A stretch of DNA of 64,000 bases from Campylobacter sp. VBCF_01 NA2. GTDB taxonomy: Bacteria > Campylobacterota > Campylobacteria > Campylobacterales > Campylobacteraceae. This document shows positions 19,207 through 27,928 of this stretch, piece after piece. The stretch lies in assembly GCF_027797205.1 (NCBI RefSeq), contig NZ_CP115607.1, forward strand, positions 806,001 to 870,000, read 5' to 3'. The translations under genes were made by a program, and so were the position numbers. The notes under the pieces are model-generated. The model was not told the DNA's origin and ran no database searches. It saw only the letters and a program-made list of their open reading frames with translations. How positions within the stretch are numbered: the stretch's first letter is position 1; every line of letters starts with the position of its first letter.

Positions 19207-19316
19207 TGTAAGGGGGAAGGAGGCCCCAATTACTCTGCTTCGCTTCGCTCGCAAGAAATGCCGGCTGTCGCCATCGCTACGCTCATTTTGCGAGGTCGCT
19301 CCCCTTCCTCCTTACA
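19207..19316. repeat. Imperfect inverted repeat of a purine-rich GTAAGG block
   Basis: GTAAGGGGGAAGGAGG at the left faces the complement of GTAAGGAGGAAGGGG at the right (CCCCTTCCTCCTTAC), separated by about 80 nt. The patch is clearly richer in G and C than its surroundings. No protein is recognised inside. It resembles the ends of a small non-autonomous element, but this is only inferred. Confidence 0.5.
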
Positions 19317-19349
19317 AACCCCCAACCCCCGACGACGCTTTTAAGGTGG

Positions 19350-19378
19350 CTAAATTTAAAGCTTCGCTTTAAATTTAG
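19350..19378. repeat. 13-bp perfect hairpin
   Basis: CTAAATTTAAAGC and its exact complement flank a TTC loop. It lies 130 nt before the MFS gene. It may act as a transcription stop for read-through, though no long T-run follows directly. Confidence 0.55.
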
Positions 19379-19512
19379 CTGATTTGATTTTTCGTTACGG
19401 CTTGCGCCGTTTCTTGCTACGCTAAAAACAATCGCAAATTTTGCAAATTTAACCTTGAATTTTTCAAATTTCGAGTAAAATACCAGCTTGAATTTCAATT
19501 TTTAGGATATTT

Positions 19513-20664
19513 ATGTTTAAAAGCCTGCGTGCGGCAAGGACGCTAAGTGCGCTATTTCTAGCGATTTTTTTTATGTTTATCGGGGACGCGCTAGCCCTAT
19601 CATCAGCCGGCGTCATACTCAAAATGCGAGGCCAAAGCGACCTAATCATCGGCATTATCTCATCGTTTTTCTTCCTGGGCGCCATTTCTAGCGTGTTTTT
19701 CACGCCTACGATCATCGGCCGCTTCGCCCATGTGCGCTCGTATTATATTTTTAGCGTGGTTTTCGCGCTGTGTGCCCTAGCCCACGATATCAGCGCAAAT
19801 TTGGCGTTTTGGGCGATACTTCGCTTCGGGCTTGGGTTTTGCTACTACGCACTTTTGATGATAATCGAAAGCTGGATCAACTCCAAAATCACAAACTCTA
19901 TCCGCTCACGCGTCCTAGCCGTGTATGAGATCGTATTTTACGGCGCATTTACCGTGGGCGTGGGGATAATCGCGCTAAATTTAAGCGCAAATTTAATCTT
20001 TTTTCTAAGCGGATTTTTCATACTTTTTGGGCTAGTGCCTTTGAAATTTATGCGTTTTAACCCGCCCGCAAAAGCGCAAAAAGCCACAATCTGCATGCCA
20101 AAAATCTCGGTTCTACCGCCACTTGCGCTTGCGACGGCAGTTTGTGGCGGGGTTTTGATAAACGGATTTTTTTCAATGGCGAGCGTGTATGTGCTAAGCA
20201 GTGGAAATGTCAGCCAAGTGGGCTGGTTTATGGGGCTAGCCATGGTCGGAGGCTTCATTTCGCAGATTTTTGCTAGCCCTGTGTCTGATTTTTTCGGCAG
20301 GCGCAAGGCGATAATGCTAGTGTGCGCAATCGGCGCGTGCTCGGCGCTGGGGCTGTTTGCCACCGGGAATTTCGAGGTCAAATGCGCCCTAGCCTTTTTG
20401 CTAGGTTTTGGCGTTTTTCCGCTATACTCGCTCGCAATCGCGCGCGCGAACGATTCCTTTACAAACAGCTCCTCAATCTCGCGCGTGCAAATCTCGGCCT
20501 CGCTTTTGTTTTCGTATTCGCTCTCATCGTTTTTCTCGCCCATAATCATAGGCGGGGCGATGAGAGTTTTCGGTGCAGAGGGGTTTAGCGCGGTGTTTTT
20601 TGTAGTAATGGCATTTTTGCTCGTTTTCGCATACTTCCGCCCCGAAATCGCCCCTAAAATTTAA
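19513..20664 (+). CDS. MFS transporter
   Basis: A 383-residue polytopic protein of the major facilitator superfamily. The GDALALSSAG helix, the cytoplasmic loop PVSDFFGRRKAIM after segment 6 (MFS motif A-like) and about 12 hydrophobic segments support this. It resembles YcaD/UMF-like permeases. The ATG follows AGGA. It is a single-gene unit bordered by dispersed repeats on both sides. The substrate cannot be deduced. Confidence 0.85.
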   Translation: MFKSLRAARTLSALFLAIFFMFIGDALALSSAGVILKMRGQSDLIIGIISSFFFLGAISSVFFTPTIIGRFAHVRSYYIFSVVFALCALAHDISANLAFWAILRFGLGFCYYALLMIIESWINSKITNSIRSRVLAVYEIVFYGAFTVGVGIIALNLSANLIFFLSGFFILFGLVPLKFMRFNPPAKAQKATICMPKISVLPPLALATAVCGGVLINGFFSMASVYVLSSGNVSQVGWFMGLAMVGGFISQIFASPVSDFFGRRKAIMLVCAIGACSALGLFATGNFEVKCALAFLLGFGVFPLYSLAIARANDSFTNSSSISRVQISASLLFSYSLSSFFSPIIIGGAMRVFGAEGFSAVFFVVMAFLLVFAYFRPEIAPKI

Positions 20665-20675
20665 AATTTGTTAGA

Positions 20676-20818
20676 TTTGTCATTGCGAGAATTTTGCGTA
20701 GCAAAAATCGTGGCAATCTACGACTTCAAAATTTAAGGTCAGTATTTTTACAAAATTAGCGTAAGAATTTTAAAACTCGTAGATTGCTTCGCCGTGCAAG
20801 CACAGCTCGCAATGATAA
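20676..20818. repeat. Two facing GTCATTGCGAG repeats
   Basis: One plus-oriented copy near 20678 (TCATTGCGAGAATTTTGCGTAG) and one reversed copy near 20776-20814 (GTAGATTGCTTCG...CTCGCAATGA) face each other between two convergent MFS genes. The pair could fold into a long hairpin and serve as a bidirectional stop. Confidence 0.72.
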
Positions 20819-20842
20819 ATTAGGCAAATTTTACGCTAAACC

Positions 20843-22045
20843 TCACTCCTTGCTTAGATACCTATCATATACGATAAATTTATAATACACCGCAGCGATT
20901 ATAAACATAAATCCCATTAGAAATGTTATCTGCCACAGCGCCAGCCCTAGCGAATACAGCGCACCGATAGCCGCTGAGGTCAGAGTTGCGACGATGAAAT
21001 ACGCCATATCGTTATACGCGATCACCCGCCCGAAAAACTCCCTATCGACATGGCTTTGGAGTTGCGTGAAAGAATACGACCACACCGTCGTGATAAAAAA
21101 TCCAGCCATTACGATACCGATAAACGAAAGCCAGTAATTAAACTCCAACGCCGCCCAGAGCATGATTCCACCGCCCTGCCCTAGCAAAATCCAAAAATAC
21201 CGCTTCAAATTTACAATTCGCGTCAGCCACATCTGCCCAAAAAACGCCGCGGCTGAACGCGCCATATTCATTAGCCCAATCACCAGCGACGCGCTTAGGA
21301 TTTCCTTGTATTCAAATTTCGCTAGTAGCGCGATAAGATTATCATAAGTCGTAACCGCCACAAAGGCGTGAATTACGATTAAATGCACCACCAAAGGGCG
21401 CGAGCGTATGTAAGTAAAGCCCTCTTTTAGCATTTTTATCGCACCTTGCGTGCTACTTCCTGTAATATCTTTAAAATTTAGGCGAATTAGGATAAAAAAC
21501 GAAAAAACATACAAACAAAAATCCAAAATAAACGCCGCCCTAACCCCAAAATAGTGTATAAACACCCCAGCTAACGCCATACCAAGGGTATAAGTAATCG
21601 TCCAGCTAATGCTAGTTAGCTCGTTTGCTAGCTTTAAATACGGCTTTGGTAGAAATTTCGGCAGGGTCGAAGACTCGGTTTGATAAAAGAGCGTCCCAGC
21701 CACGCTTCGCACCACGACAATGCCCAAAAGTAGCCACAAATACGCCAAATCATTGATAAAAATCAGCATGAAAATCGTCACAATCTCTATGGCGAACATG
21801 CTCACCATTAGGGGCTTTGGGCGAAATTTATCCACGATAATGCCGTTAATCGGAGCTAAAAATATATTTGGTATAAACGACACCACGCCCACAGCGGTGA
21901 TCGCCCACACGGGCGCGCCCAGCTCGATCAGTAGCGTAGCGATACCCACTATCGAAAACCACACGCCAAACATGCAGATAAATCCCGCGCTAAATAGCAA
22001 GCGATAGTTGCGAAAATTGCGAAGTAAAATATAATATCTAACCAT
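20843..22045 (-). CDS. MFS transporter (MdtG/ENTS-like)
   Basis: A 400-residue membrane protein of the major facilitator superfamily with about 12 segments. Features include the loop PINGIIVDKFRPKPLM after segment 2 and SRPLVVHLIV at the start of the second half. It is convergent with the preceding MFS gene but only distantly similar to it, so this is not a recent duplication. Export of drugs or small metabolites is plausible. The substrate is unknown. Confidence 0.84.
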   Translation of the reverse strand: MVRYYILLRNFRNYRLLFSAGFICMFGVWFSIVGIATLLIELGAPVWAITAVGVVSFIPNIFLAPINGIIVDKFRPKPLMVSMFAIEIVTIFMLIFINDLAYLWLLLGIVVVRSVAGTLFYQTESSTLPKFLPKPYLKLANELTSISWTITYTLGMALAGVFIHYFGVRAAFILDFCLYVFSFFILIRLNFKDITGSSTQGAIKMLKEGFTYIRSRPLVVHLIVIHAFVAVTTYDNLIALLAKFEYKEILSASLVIGLMNMARSAAAFFGQMWLTRIVNLKRYFWILLGQGGGIMLWAALEFNYWLSFIGIVMAGFFITTVWSYSFTQLQSHVDREFFGRVIAYNDMAYFIVATLTSAAIGALYSLGLALWQITFLMGFMFIIAAVYYKFIVYDRYLSKE

Positions 22046-22158
22046 TTTTGCCTTTCAAAAAACCTCGCATTTTAGCCAAATTTGGCTTAATTATGTGTTT
22101 TGGATTTGTTAAATAAAACTACCAAAAATCTTAAATTTAGTATTAAACATTAACTTGC

Positions 22159-22164
22159 TATAAT
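22159..22164 (+). promoter_or_regulatory. -10 box upstream of the SPFH gene
   Basis: A TATAAT on the plus strand stands 37 nt before the ATG of the SPFH gene, followed by the ribosome site AGGAG. Confidence 0.5.
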
Positions 22165-22200
22165 CGTCAGATTTAAATTTTAGAAATTTTAGGAGAAAAA

Positions 22201-23136
22201 ATGGAAGGTTTCGCAGCTACCGTTGTGGTGATTTGTGCGCTAATCGCGCTGGTTTTGAAGCTTGGTGTCAAAATCGTATCGCAATCTGAGATTATGATTA
22301 TCGAACGACTTGGTAAATTTCACAAGGTTTTAGACGGCGGATTTCATGTAATTGTGCCGTTTTTTGACAGCGTGCGCGCTAAAATGAGCGTTCGCGAACA
22401 GCTAGTAGATATCACAAAACAGCAAGTCATCACCAAAGACAATGTCAATATCATGGTCGATGGAATCGTATTTTTGAAAATCGTAAATGGCAAAATGGCG
22501 CTTTATAATGTCGAGGATTATCGCAAAGCTATTTCAAATCTCGCTATGACTACACTTCGTTCAGCAATCGGCGAAATGAGCCTAGATCAGACCCTATCAA
22601 GCCGCGATCAGCTAAACTCAAAACTCCAAGTCGCCCTTGGCGATGCAGCCGATAACTGGGGCGTAAAAATCATGCGTGTTGAAATTTCAGAAATTTCAGT
22701 CCCAAAAGGCATAGAGGACGCTATGAATATGCAAATGAAAGCCGAGCGCGAAAAACGGGCAATCGAGCTAAAAGCCGAAGCCGAAAAAGCTGCTCTTATT
22801 CGCACAGCCGAAGCGCAAAAACAAGAAAAAGTTCTCGAAGCTGAGGCAATCGAGCGCATGGCGGACGCGAAAAAATACGAGCAAATCGCCCTAGCTGTGG
22901 GTCAAAAACACGCTATGGATAATATCAATATGGCTATGGCGGCGTCGAAATTCGCCGCTGAATACCTGCTCGCGCAAAGTCGCGTAAATGCTTTCAACGA
23001 GCTAGCAAAAAGCGCAAGCAAGGACAAGGTCATCATACCGTATGAAACCAGCGAAATCATCGGCTCGCTCTCTGTGCTAAGCGAATTTTTAGGCAAGGCT
23101 GGGGATAAAAATTTAATCACGGAAAACAATCAATGA
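22201..23136 (+). CDS. SPFH/Band 7 (stomatin-like, QmcA-type) membrane protein
   Basis: A 311-residue protein with an N-terminal membrane anchor (about residues 4-24). It has a Band 7 domain beginning IVSQSEIMIIERLGKFHKVLDGG and a long Ala/Glu/Lys-rich coiled coil (about 180-230). Such proteins assemble into ring-like membrane scaffolds that modulate proteases. Its 3' end overlaps the NfeD gene by 4 nt. This pairing is the classic stomatin-NfeD operon. Confidence 0.9.
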   Translation: MEGFAATVVVICALIALVLKLGVKIVSQSEIMIIERLGKFHKVLDGGFHVIVPFFDSVRAKMSVREQLVDITKQQVITKDNVNIMVDGIVFLKIVNGKMALYNVEDYRKAISNLAMTTLRSAIGEMSLDQTLSSRDQLNSKLQVALGDAADNWGVKIMRVEISEISVPKGIEDAMNMQMKAEREKRAIELKAEAEKAALIRTAEAQKQEKVLEAEAIERMADAKKYEQIALAVGQKHAMDNINMAMAASKFAAEYLLAQSRVNAFNELAKSASKDKVIIPYETSEIIGSLSVLSEFLGKAGDKNLITENNQ

Positions 23137-23531
23137 GCCCACTTATTTTTATCATAATTGGCGTTATTTTGGTGATTATCGAGCTTTTGGTGCTTGATTT
23201 TACCTTTGTATTTTTCGGGGCTGGATTTTTGATCGTGGGGCTATTTAGCTTCGCGCTTCCGCTATCATGGGAGGTGCAAATCCTAGCCTCTTTCGTGCTA
23301 TCTTTCGCACTTTTGCTCGCCCTAAAAAAGCCACTGAAATCCAAATTTTTCAAGCCAACCGAAGAGATTAAAGACAATTTCTTAGACGAGAGTGGCGAGG
23401 GCTATGTCAAAGAGGGCATGGTCTATTTCAAGGGCACGCTATGGCAAAGCAATGAGGTAAAAAACATGGCAGAAGGCACAAAAGTGCGCGTGCGTGGCGT
23501 CAAAGACGGACAAATCATACTAGAAAAATAA
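23133..23531 (+). CDS. NfeD-family membrane protein (short form)
   Basis: A 132-residue protein with two to three membrane segments in the first 70 residues, then a C-terminal OB-fold (EGMVYFKGTLWQS ... GTKVRVRGVKDGQIILEK). This is the short NfeD1b form without a ClpP-like protease domain. It is coupled by an ATGA overlap to the stomatin-like partner and probably stabilises its assembly. Confidence 0.88.
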   Translation: MSPLIFIIIGVILVIIELLVLDFTFVFFGAGFLIVGLFSFALPLSWEVQILASFVLSFALLLALKKPLKSKFFKPTEEIKDNFLDESGEGYVKEGMVYFKGTLWQSNEVKNMAEGTKVRVRGVKDGQIILEK

Positions 23532-23551
23532 ATCAAAAAAGAAGGTTAAAT

Positions 23552-24601
23552 TTGAGTAGAATTACTAAATCACAGGCATTAAATTTGATAAAAAACGCCC
23601 CGCTTCACGAGCTTGGAGCTATGGCGTATGAAAAAAAATTAGAGCTTCATCCAGATAAAATCACGACTTTTGTAGTCGATCGCAACATAAACTACACAAA
23701 TATCTGCTTTGTGGATTGCAAATTTTGCGCGTTTTGTCGTAAAATCAATGAAAAAGACGCCTATATTTTGAGCTTTGATGAGATTGATGCGAAAATCGAC
23801 GAACTAATCGCAATCGGCGGGACGCAAATCCTTTTTCAAGGCGGCGTTCATCCGAAACTAAAAATTGATTGGTATGAAAATTTAGTCGCTCACATAGCGC
23901 AAAAATACCCGCAAATCACGATTCATGGCTTCTCTGCAATCGAGATTGATTATATCGCTAAGATTTCGAATTTAACGCACAAAGAAGTTTTATCTAGGCT
24001 TCAAGCAAAGGGACTTTACTCAATTCCCGGAGCTGGGGCTGAGATTTTAAGCGATAGAGTTAGAGATATAATCTCGCCTAAAAAAATCGGCGCAGATACT
24101 TGGCTAGGCATACATAAAGCCGCCCACGAAATCGGTATGAAAACGACTGCAACGATGATGTTTGGCACGGTTGAGAGCGATGAAGAGATTATCGAGCACT
24201 GGGAAAAACTGCGAAATCTGCAAGATATTACGGGCGGATTTCGCGCTTTTATCTCGTGGAGCTTTCAGTCTGCAAACACAAAACTCATCGCCGAACACCC
24301 AGAAATCAAAAAAACAAGCTCAAATCGCTATTTAAGGCTATTAGCCGTAGCAAGGCTATTTTTGGATAATTTTAAAAATATCCAAAGCTCGTGGGTTACT
24401 CAAGGAAGCTACATAGGGCAACTCGCACTAAAATTTGGCGCAAATGATTTGGGTTCAACGATGATGGAAGAAAATGTCGTAAAAGCCGCCGGTGCGAGTT
24501 TTCGCATGAGCGCAGATGAAATGATAAGCTTAATCAAAGACATCGGCGAAATCCCAGCCAAACGCAACACAAACTATGATATTTTGGAGATTTATAAATG
24601 A
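23552..24601 (+). CDS. mqnC: Cyclic dehypoxanthinyl futalosine synthase
   Basis: A 349-residue radical SAM enzyme of the futalosine route to menaquinone. The Fe-S cluster motif is CxxxCxxC (CFVDCKFC, about residue 51), followed by the family's GGTQILFQGGVHP. The start is TTG at 23552 behind AGAAGG. The gene overlaps the M16-family gene by 4 nt. MqnE is the close homolog to exclude; the FAIL-type substrate segments favour MqnC. Confidence 0.88.
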   Translation: MSRITKSQALNLIKNAPLHELGAMAYEKKLELHPDKITTFVVDRNINYTNICFVDCKFCAFCRKINEKDAYILSFDEIDAKIDELIAIGGTQILFQGGVHPKLKIDWYENLVAHIAQKYPQITIHGFSAIEIDYIAKISNLTHKEVLSRLQAKGLYSIPGAGAEILSDRVRDIISPKKIGADTWLGIHKAAHEIGMKTTATMMFGTVESDEEIIEHWEKLRNLQDITGGFRAFISWSFQSANTKLIAEHPEIKKTSSNRYLRLLAVARLFLDNFKNIQSSWVTQGSYIGQLALKFGANDLGSTMMEENVVKAAGASFRMSADEMISLIKDIGEIPAKRNTNYDILEIYK

Positions 24602-25860
24602 TAAAAAGCGAAATTTTAGCAAAAAACACCAAAGTAGATTTTCTCACACAAATCGAAAATTCCCTGCCGGTGGCGAGTTTCAAACTCGTTTTCAAAGCCA
24701 GTGGCGCAGTGAGCGAAAAGATAAATGGCCTAGCCAAACTCACCGCAAAAATGCTAAATGAGGGCACAAAGAGCCTAGGGGTAAATAAATTTTACGAAAA
24801 ACTCGATATCTATGCGATAAATTTCGATATCGACGCAGGGTTTGAGACCTTCGTAATCGAGGTAAATTCGCTCAAAGAGCACTTCGAATTTGCCCTAGAA
24901 ATGCTGGATAATCTGCTAAAAGAGCCAAATTTCACAGATGAAATTTTAGCTAAAATCAAAACCCAAATTTTAGGCGAAATTGATATTTTAAAGAGCGAAT
25001 TTGACTACATCGCAAACCAAGGCTTGCAAAACTGCCTTTATTCGGGCACCAAACTAGCCTCCCCGCTAATCGGCGATGAGGATAGTATCGCGCAAATCAG
25101 CCTTGAAAATGTCAAGGAATTTTTCGCCTCGCTAGATCTTGCAAACGCCTATGTCCTCGTAGTGGGCGACGCGCAGGGCGCAAGCGATGAGGCTAGCCTT
25201 TTGCGCAAAAACATAACCAAAATTTTAGAGAATTTCACCGTCACAAACGCGCGCGAACTACCCGTTTTTGCGACAAATTCTACACCCAAATCTCAAATCA
25301 TCGCCCAAAAAAGCGAGCAAGCCTATATCTATTTTGGCGCGCCATTTTTCGCCGAAATCGCAGAAAAATATATCGCAAATGTGGCGCTTTTTATCCTTGG
25401 TTCGAGCGGATTTGGCTCACGCCTCATGGAAAACATCCGCGTCAAACACGGACTTGCATACTCTGTGTATGCCAGAGCGAATTTCGACCTGTCTAAGCGC
25501 GATTTTTGGGGATTTTTGCAGACCAAAAACGAAAATTTAGCCAAAGCCTACGAGCTAATCAAATCCGAAATCGCAAATTTCGTCCAAAACGGCGTTACGC
25601 AAAGCGAGCTAGAAAGTGCGAAAAAATTTATCCTAGGAAGCGCGGTTTTGCAAAAAGAGACTATGTTTAAGCGCGCAAATATCAGCGCCAACGAATATTA
25701 TCAAGGCTTCGAATTTGGCGAGTTTGAGCGAAATTTAGAGCGCACGAAAAACCTAGATTTGCGCACGCTAAATGAATTTATCGCCTCGCACGCTGAAATT
25801 TTAAATTTAAGCTTTTGCGTGGTTTGCTCAGAAGTCGCAAAGTCAAATTTTAAATTATGA
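24598..25860 (+). CDS. M16-family protein lacking the zinc motif
   Basis: A 420-residue protein with the two-domain M16 (insulinase/processing peptidase) fold. Recognisable features are the C-terminal SSGFGSRLMENIRVKHGLAY block and NILKE-type helices. Where active members have HxxEH, this protein reads LAKLTAKMLNEGT, with no His pair. It therefore resembles the inactive partner subunits of M16 heterodimers. No active partner is in the window. It overlaps mqnC and recG by 4 nt each. Confidence 0.8.
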   Translation: MIKSEILAKNTKVDFLTQIENSLPVASFKLVFKASGAVSEKINGLAKLTAKMLNEGTKSLGVNKFYEKLDIYAINFDIDAGFETFVIEVNSLKEHFEFALEMLDNLLKEPNFTDEILAKIKTQILGEIDILKSEFDYIANQGLQNCLYSGTKLASPLIGDEDSIAQISLENVKEFFASLDLANAYVLVVGDAQGASDEASLLRKNITKILENFTVTNARELPVFATNSTPKSQIIAQKSEQAYIYFGAPFFAEIAEKYIANVALFILGSSGFGSRLMENIRVKHGLAYSVYARANFDLSKRDFWGFLQTKNENLAKAYELIKSEIANFVQNGVTQSELESAKKFILGSAVLQKETMFKRANISANEYYQGFEFGEFERNLERTKNLDLRTLNEFIASHAEILNLSFCVVCSEVAKSNFKL

Positions 25861-27695
25861 AATTTAGCCCCAAAGACAGCGCAACGCTCGCTAAAATCGG
25901 CGTTTTTTCACTGCTTGATTTAGCCTTGGCACTTCCAAAAAGCTATGATGATTTAAGCGTCAAAGATGAGCCAAACACCGGCGAAAACACGGTTTTGATC
26001 GAGTGCAAAACAGCAAGCCGTCGCGCCAATGGTATGCTTATCATCAGCGCATTTTGCCTAAGCTGGGAGTGCGAGATCAAAATCGTCATCTTCAACGCCA
26101 AAAGCTGGCACCACAGCGTCTTTAAAATCGGCAAGCAGATGTTTATCCACGGCAAAAGCGACAACGCTTACGGCGCGTGGCAGTTCGTAAATCCCAAAAT
26201 CGTCACCAAAGTAGGCGAAATTATCCCTAAATACAAAAACGCCCTCACGGACGCCGCGACGCAAAAGCTCATTTCAAGCTACATTTCCAAGCAGGCCTTG
26301 CTTGATGAGGGGCTTGGTGAAAATGAGGCTGAATTTTTAATGCAAATTCATCAAAACGACCAAAACAGCGTGCGTTTGGTGCAAAATTTAGAAGAAAACG
26401 AAAACGGGCTTGAAATTTTAAAATTCGTTGAAATTTATAATTATTTAAGAAAACTAAAAGCCAAAAAAATGGATTTTAAGGCGCAAATTTACCCTCTAAA
26501 CGACATTTCCTCGTGGCTTAGCACCCTGCCTTTTGCTCCCACAAACGACCAAATAAAGGCACTTGATGATATCAAAGCCGACCTATCTAGCCCGCTTGCA
26601 AGGCGCAGAGTGGTAATGGGCGATGTGGGTTCGGGCAAGACGCTAATAATCCTTGGCGCAGCCTTGCTAAACTATCCGCGCACTAGCTATTTAATGGTGC
26701 CAACCTCGATTTTAGCCGATCAAATTTACACAGAAGCGGTGCGACTTTTGCCAGAGTTTATGAATATTTTGGAGGTCAAAGGTGGCGAAAAATCGCTAAA
26801 TTTAGAGGGTGCGCACCTAGTCATCGGCACGCACGCCCTGCTCTATCATGACTTGACGCCCTCAAATCTCATCATGGTCGATGAACAGCACCGCTTCGGC
26901 TCAAATCAGCGCGAAAAAATCAACGCCCTCACCCAGTGTGGCGAGTATCGCGCGCACTTCGTGCAATTTAGCGCCACACCGATCCCGCGCACACTCTCGC
27001 TAATCCAATCCGAGCTTGTGAATTTTAGCTTTTTAAAGCAAATGCCTTTCGAAAAACATATCCACACTCTAATCTTGCAAAACGCCGGATTTGAGGGCTT
27101 TATGAGCCATTTAAAGCGCGAAATCGACAAAGGAAATCAAGCAATCATCGTCTATCCGCTCGTCGAACAATCCGAAAAGTTGATTTACCAAAGCGTCGAG
27201 GAAGCCGCGCCGTTTTGGCAGGCGAAATTCTCTGGCGTGTATGTTACGCACGGGCGCGACAAGGAAAAAGAGGAAATTTTGCTGAAATTCCGCGATAATG
27301 GCTCGCTGCTAATCACCACAACCGTCGTGGAAGTGGGCATTTCGCTACCAAGACTTAGCATAATCTTAATCGTCGGAGCCGAGCGCATGGGGCTAGCCTC
27401 GCTTCACCAATTGCGCGGTCGCGTGGGGCGAAACGGCGGCGAGGGCTGGTGCTATCTCTACACGAAATTAAAGCAAGCGCCAGAAAGGCTAAAAGAATTC
27501 GCGCAAACACTAGATGGATTTAAGGTCGCAGGAATTGATCTGAAAAACCGCCAAGGCGGGGATTTGCTCGATGGCTCGGTTCAGCATGGAGCGACATTTT
27601 CGTGGTATGATTATGAAGAGGATATAACCGAACGAGCCAAAAGCAGAGCGCAAAATTTCGCCGATACGCAAACAAGTAGCGAGATTAAATTTTAA
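25857..27695 (+). CDS. recG: ATP-dependent DNA helicase RecG
   Basis: RecG remodels stalled forks and junctions. At 612 residues it is shorter than E. coli RecG (693) but usual for this group. It has Walker A MGDVGSGKT, the DEQHRFG box (about residue 341), helicase motif III FSATPIPRTL and motif VI QLRGRVGRNG. The N-terminal wedge domain is reduced. It is the last gene of the mqnC-M16-recG operon. Confidence 0.93.
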   Translation: MKFSPKDSATLAKIGVFSLLDLALALPKSYDDLSVKDEPNTGENTVLIECKTASRRANGMLIISAFCLSWECEIKIVIFNAKSWHHSVFKIGKQMFIHGKSDNAYGAWQFVNPKIVTKVGEIIPKYKNALTDAATQKLISSYISKQALLDEGLGENEAEFLMQIHQNDQNSVRLVQNLEENENGLEILKFVEIYNYLRKLKAKKMDFKAQIYPLNDISSWLSTLPFAPTNDQIKALDDIKADLSSPLARRRVVMGDVGSGKTLIILGAALLNYPRTSYLMVPTSILADQIYTEAVRLLPEFMNILEVKGGEKSLNLEGAHLVIGTHALLYHDLTPSNLIMVDEQHRFGSNQREKINALTQCGEYRAHFVQFSATPIPRTLSLIQSELVNFSFLKQMPFEKHIHTLILQNAGFEGFMSHLKREIDKGNQAIIVYPLVEQSEKLIYQSVEEAAPFWQAKFSGVYVTHGRDKEKEEILLKFRDNGSLLITTTVVEVGISLPRLSIILIVGAERMGLASLHQLRGRVGRNGGEGWCYLYTKLKQAPERLKEFAQTLDGFKVAGIDLKNRQGGDLLDGSVQHGATFSWYDYEEDITERAKSRAQNFADTQTSSEIKF

Positions 27696-27700
27696 AATCG

Positions 27701-27760
27701 CCATAAATTTTACTAAATTGCCATAAATTTTACTAAATTGCCATAAATTTTACTAAATTG
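27701..27760. repeat. Three tandem 20-nt repeats
   Basis: The unit CCATAAATTTTACTAAATTG is repeated three times exactly, beginning 5 nt after the recG stop codon. Dispersed GCAATGACA repeats follow immediately at 27770-27856. Copy number is likely to vary between strains. Confidence 0.85.
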
Positions 27761-27769
27761 CCACGGCGA

Positions 27770-27856
27770 CTGCGTCGCCTCGCAATGACAAATTAGAGAT
27801 TAAAGAATTTTACTGAATTGCCTCAAAACTTAGTTTTATCACAATGACAGATTAAG
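27770..27856. repeat. Two dispersed GCAATGACA repeats
   Basis: Copies CTCGCAATGACAAATT and ATCACAATGACAGATT, each preceded by an ATTGCC half, belong to the family seen at 7921-8210. They lie between convergent genes. Confidence 0.65.
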
Positions 27857-27876
27857 CAAATAAAATTTTCAGCCAT

Positions 27877-27903
27877 AAAAAAAGGCGCCTTAAAAAAGGC
27901 GCC
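27877..27903 (-). terminator. Intrinsic terminator of the binding-protein gene
   Basis: On the minus strand an 8-bp stem GGCGCCTT/AAGGCGCC with a 4-nt loop is followed by a run of seven T, 26 nt after the stop codon of the gene at 27929-28744. Confidence 0.85.
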
Positions 27904-27928
27904 CAAGTATAGTATTAAAAAGCACTAA

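Larger units (their letters stand above)
18758..19512. other. 755-nt gene-free region rich in repeats
   Basis: This stretch separates the exporter from an MFS gene. It contains six dispersed hairpin repeats (18776-19130), a locally GC-rich patch with an inverted GTAAGG(G/A)GGAAGG motif (about 19207-19316) and a 13-bp hairpin (19350-19378). Short open frames here are made of repeat sequence and have no support. Confidence 0.75.

Noticed and set aside
18912-19372. Two short open frames in the repeat-rich gap
   Set aside because: They consist of dispersed repeats and the GC-rich patch read through, with no ribosome sites or protein features.
19513-22045. Recent duplication of MFS genes
   Set aside because: The two proteins share only the general fold and are convergent. 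The sequence similarity is too low.
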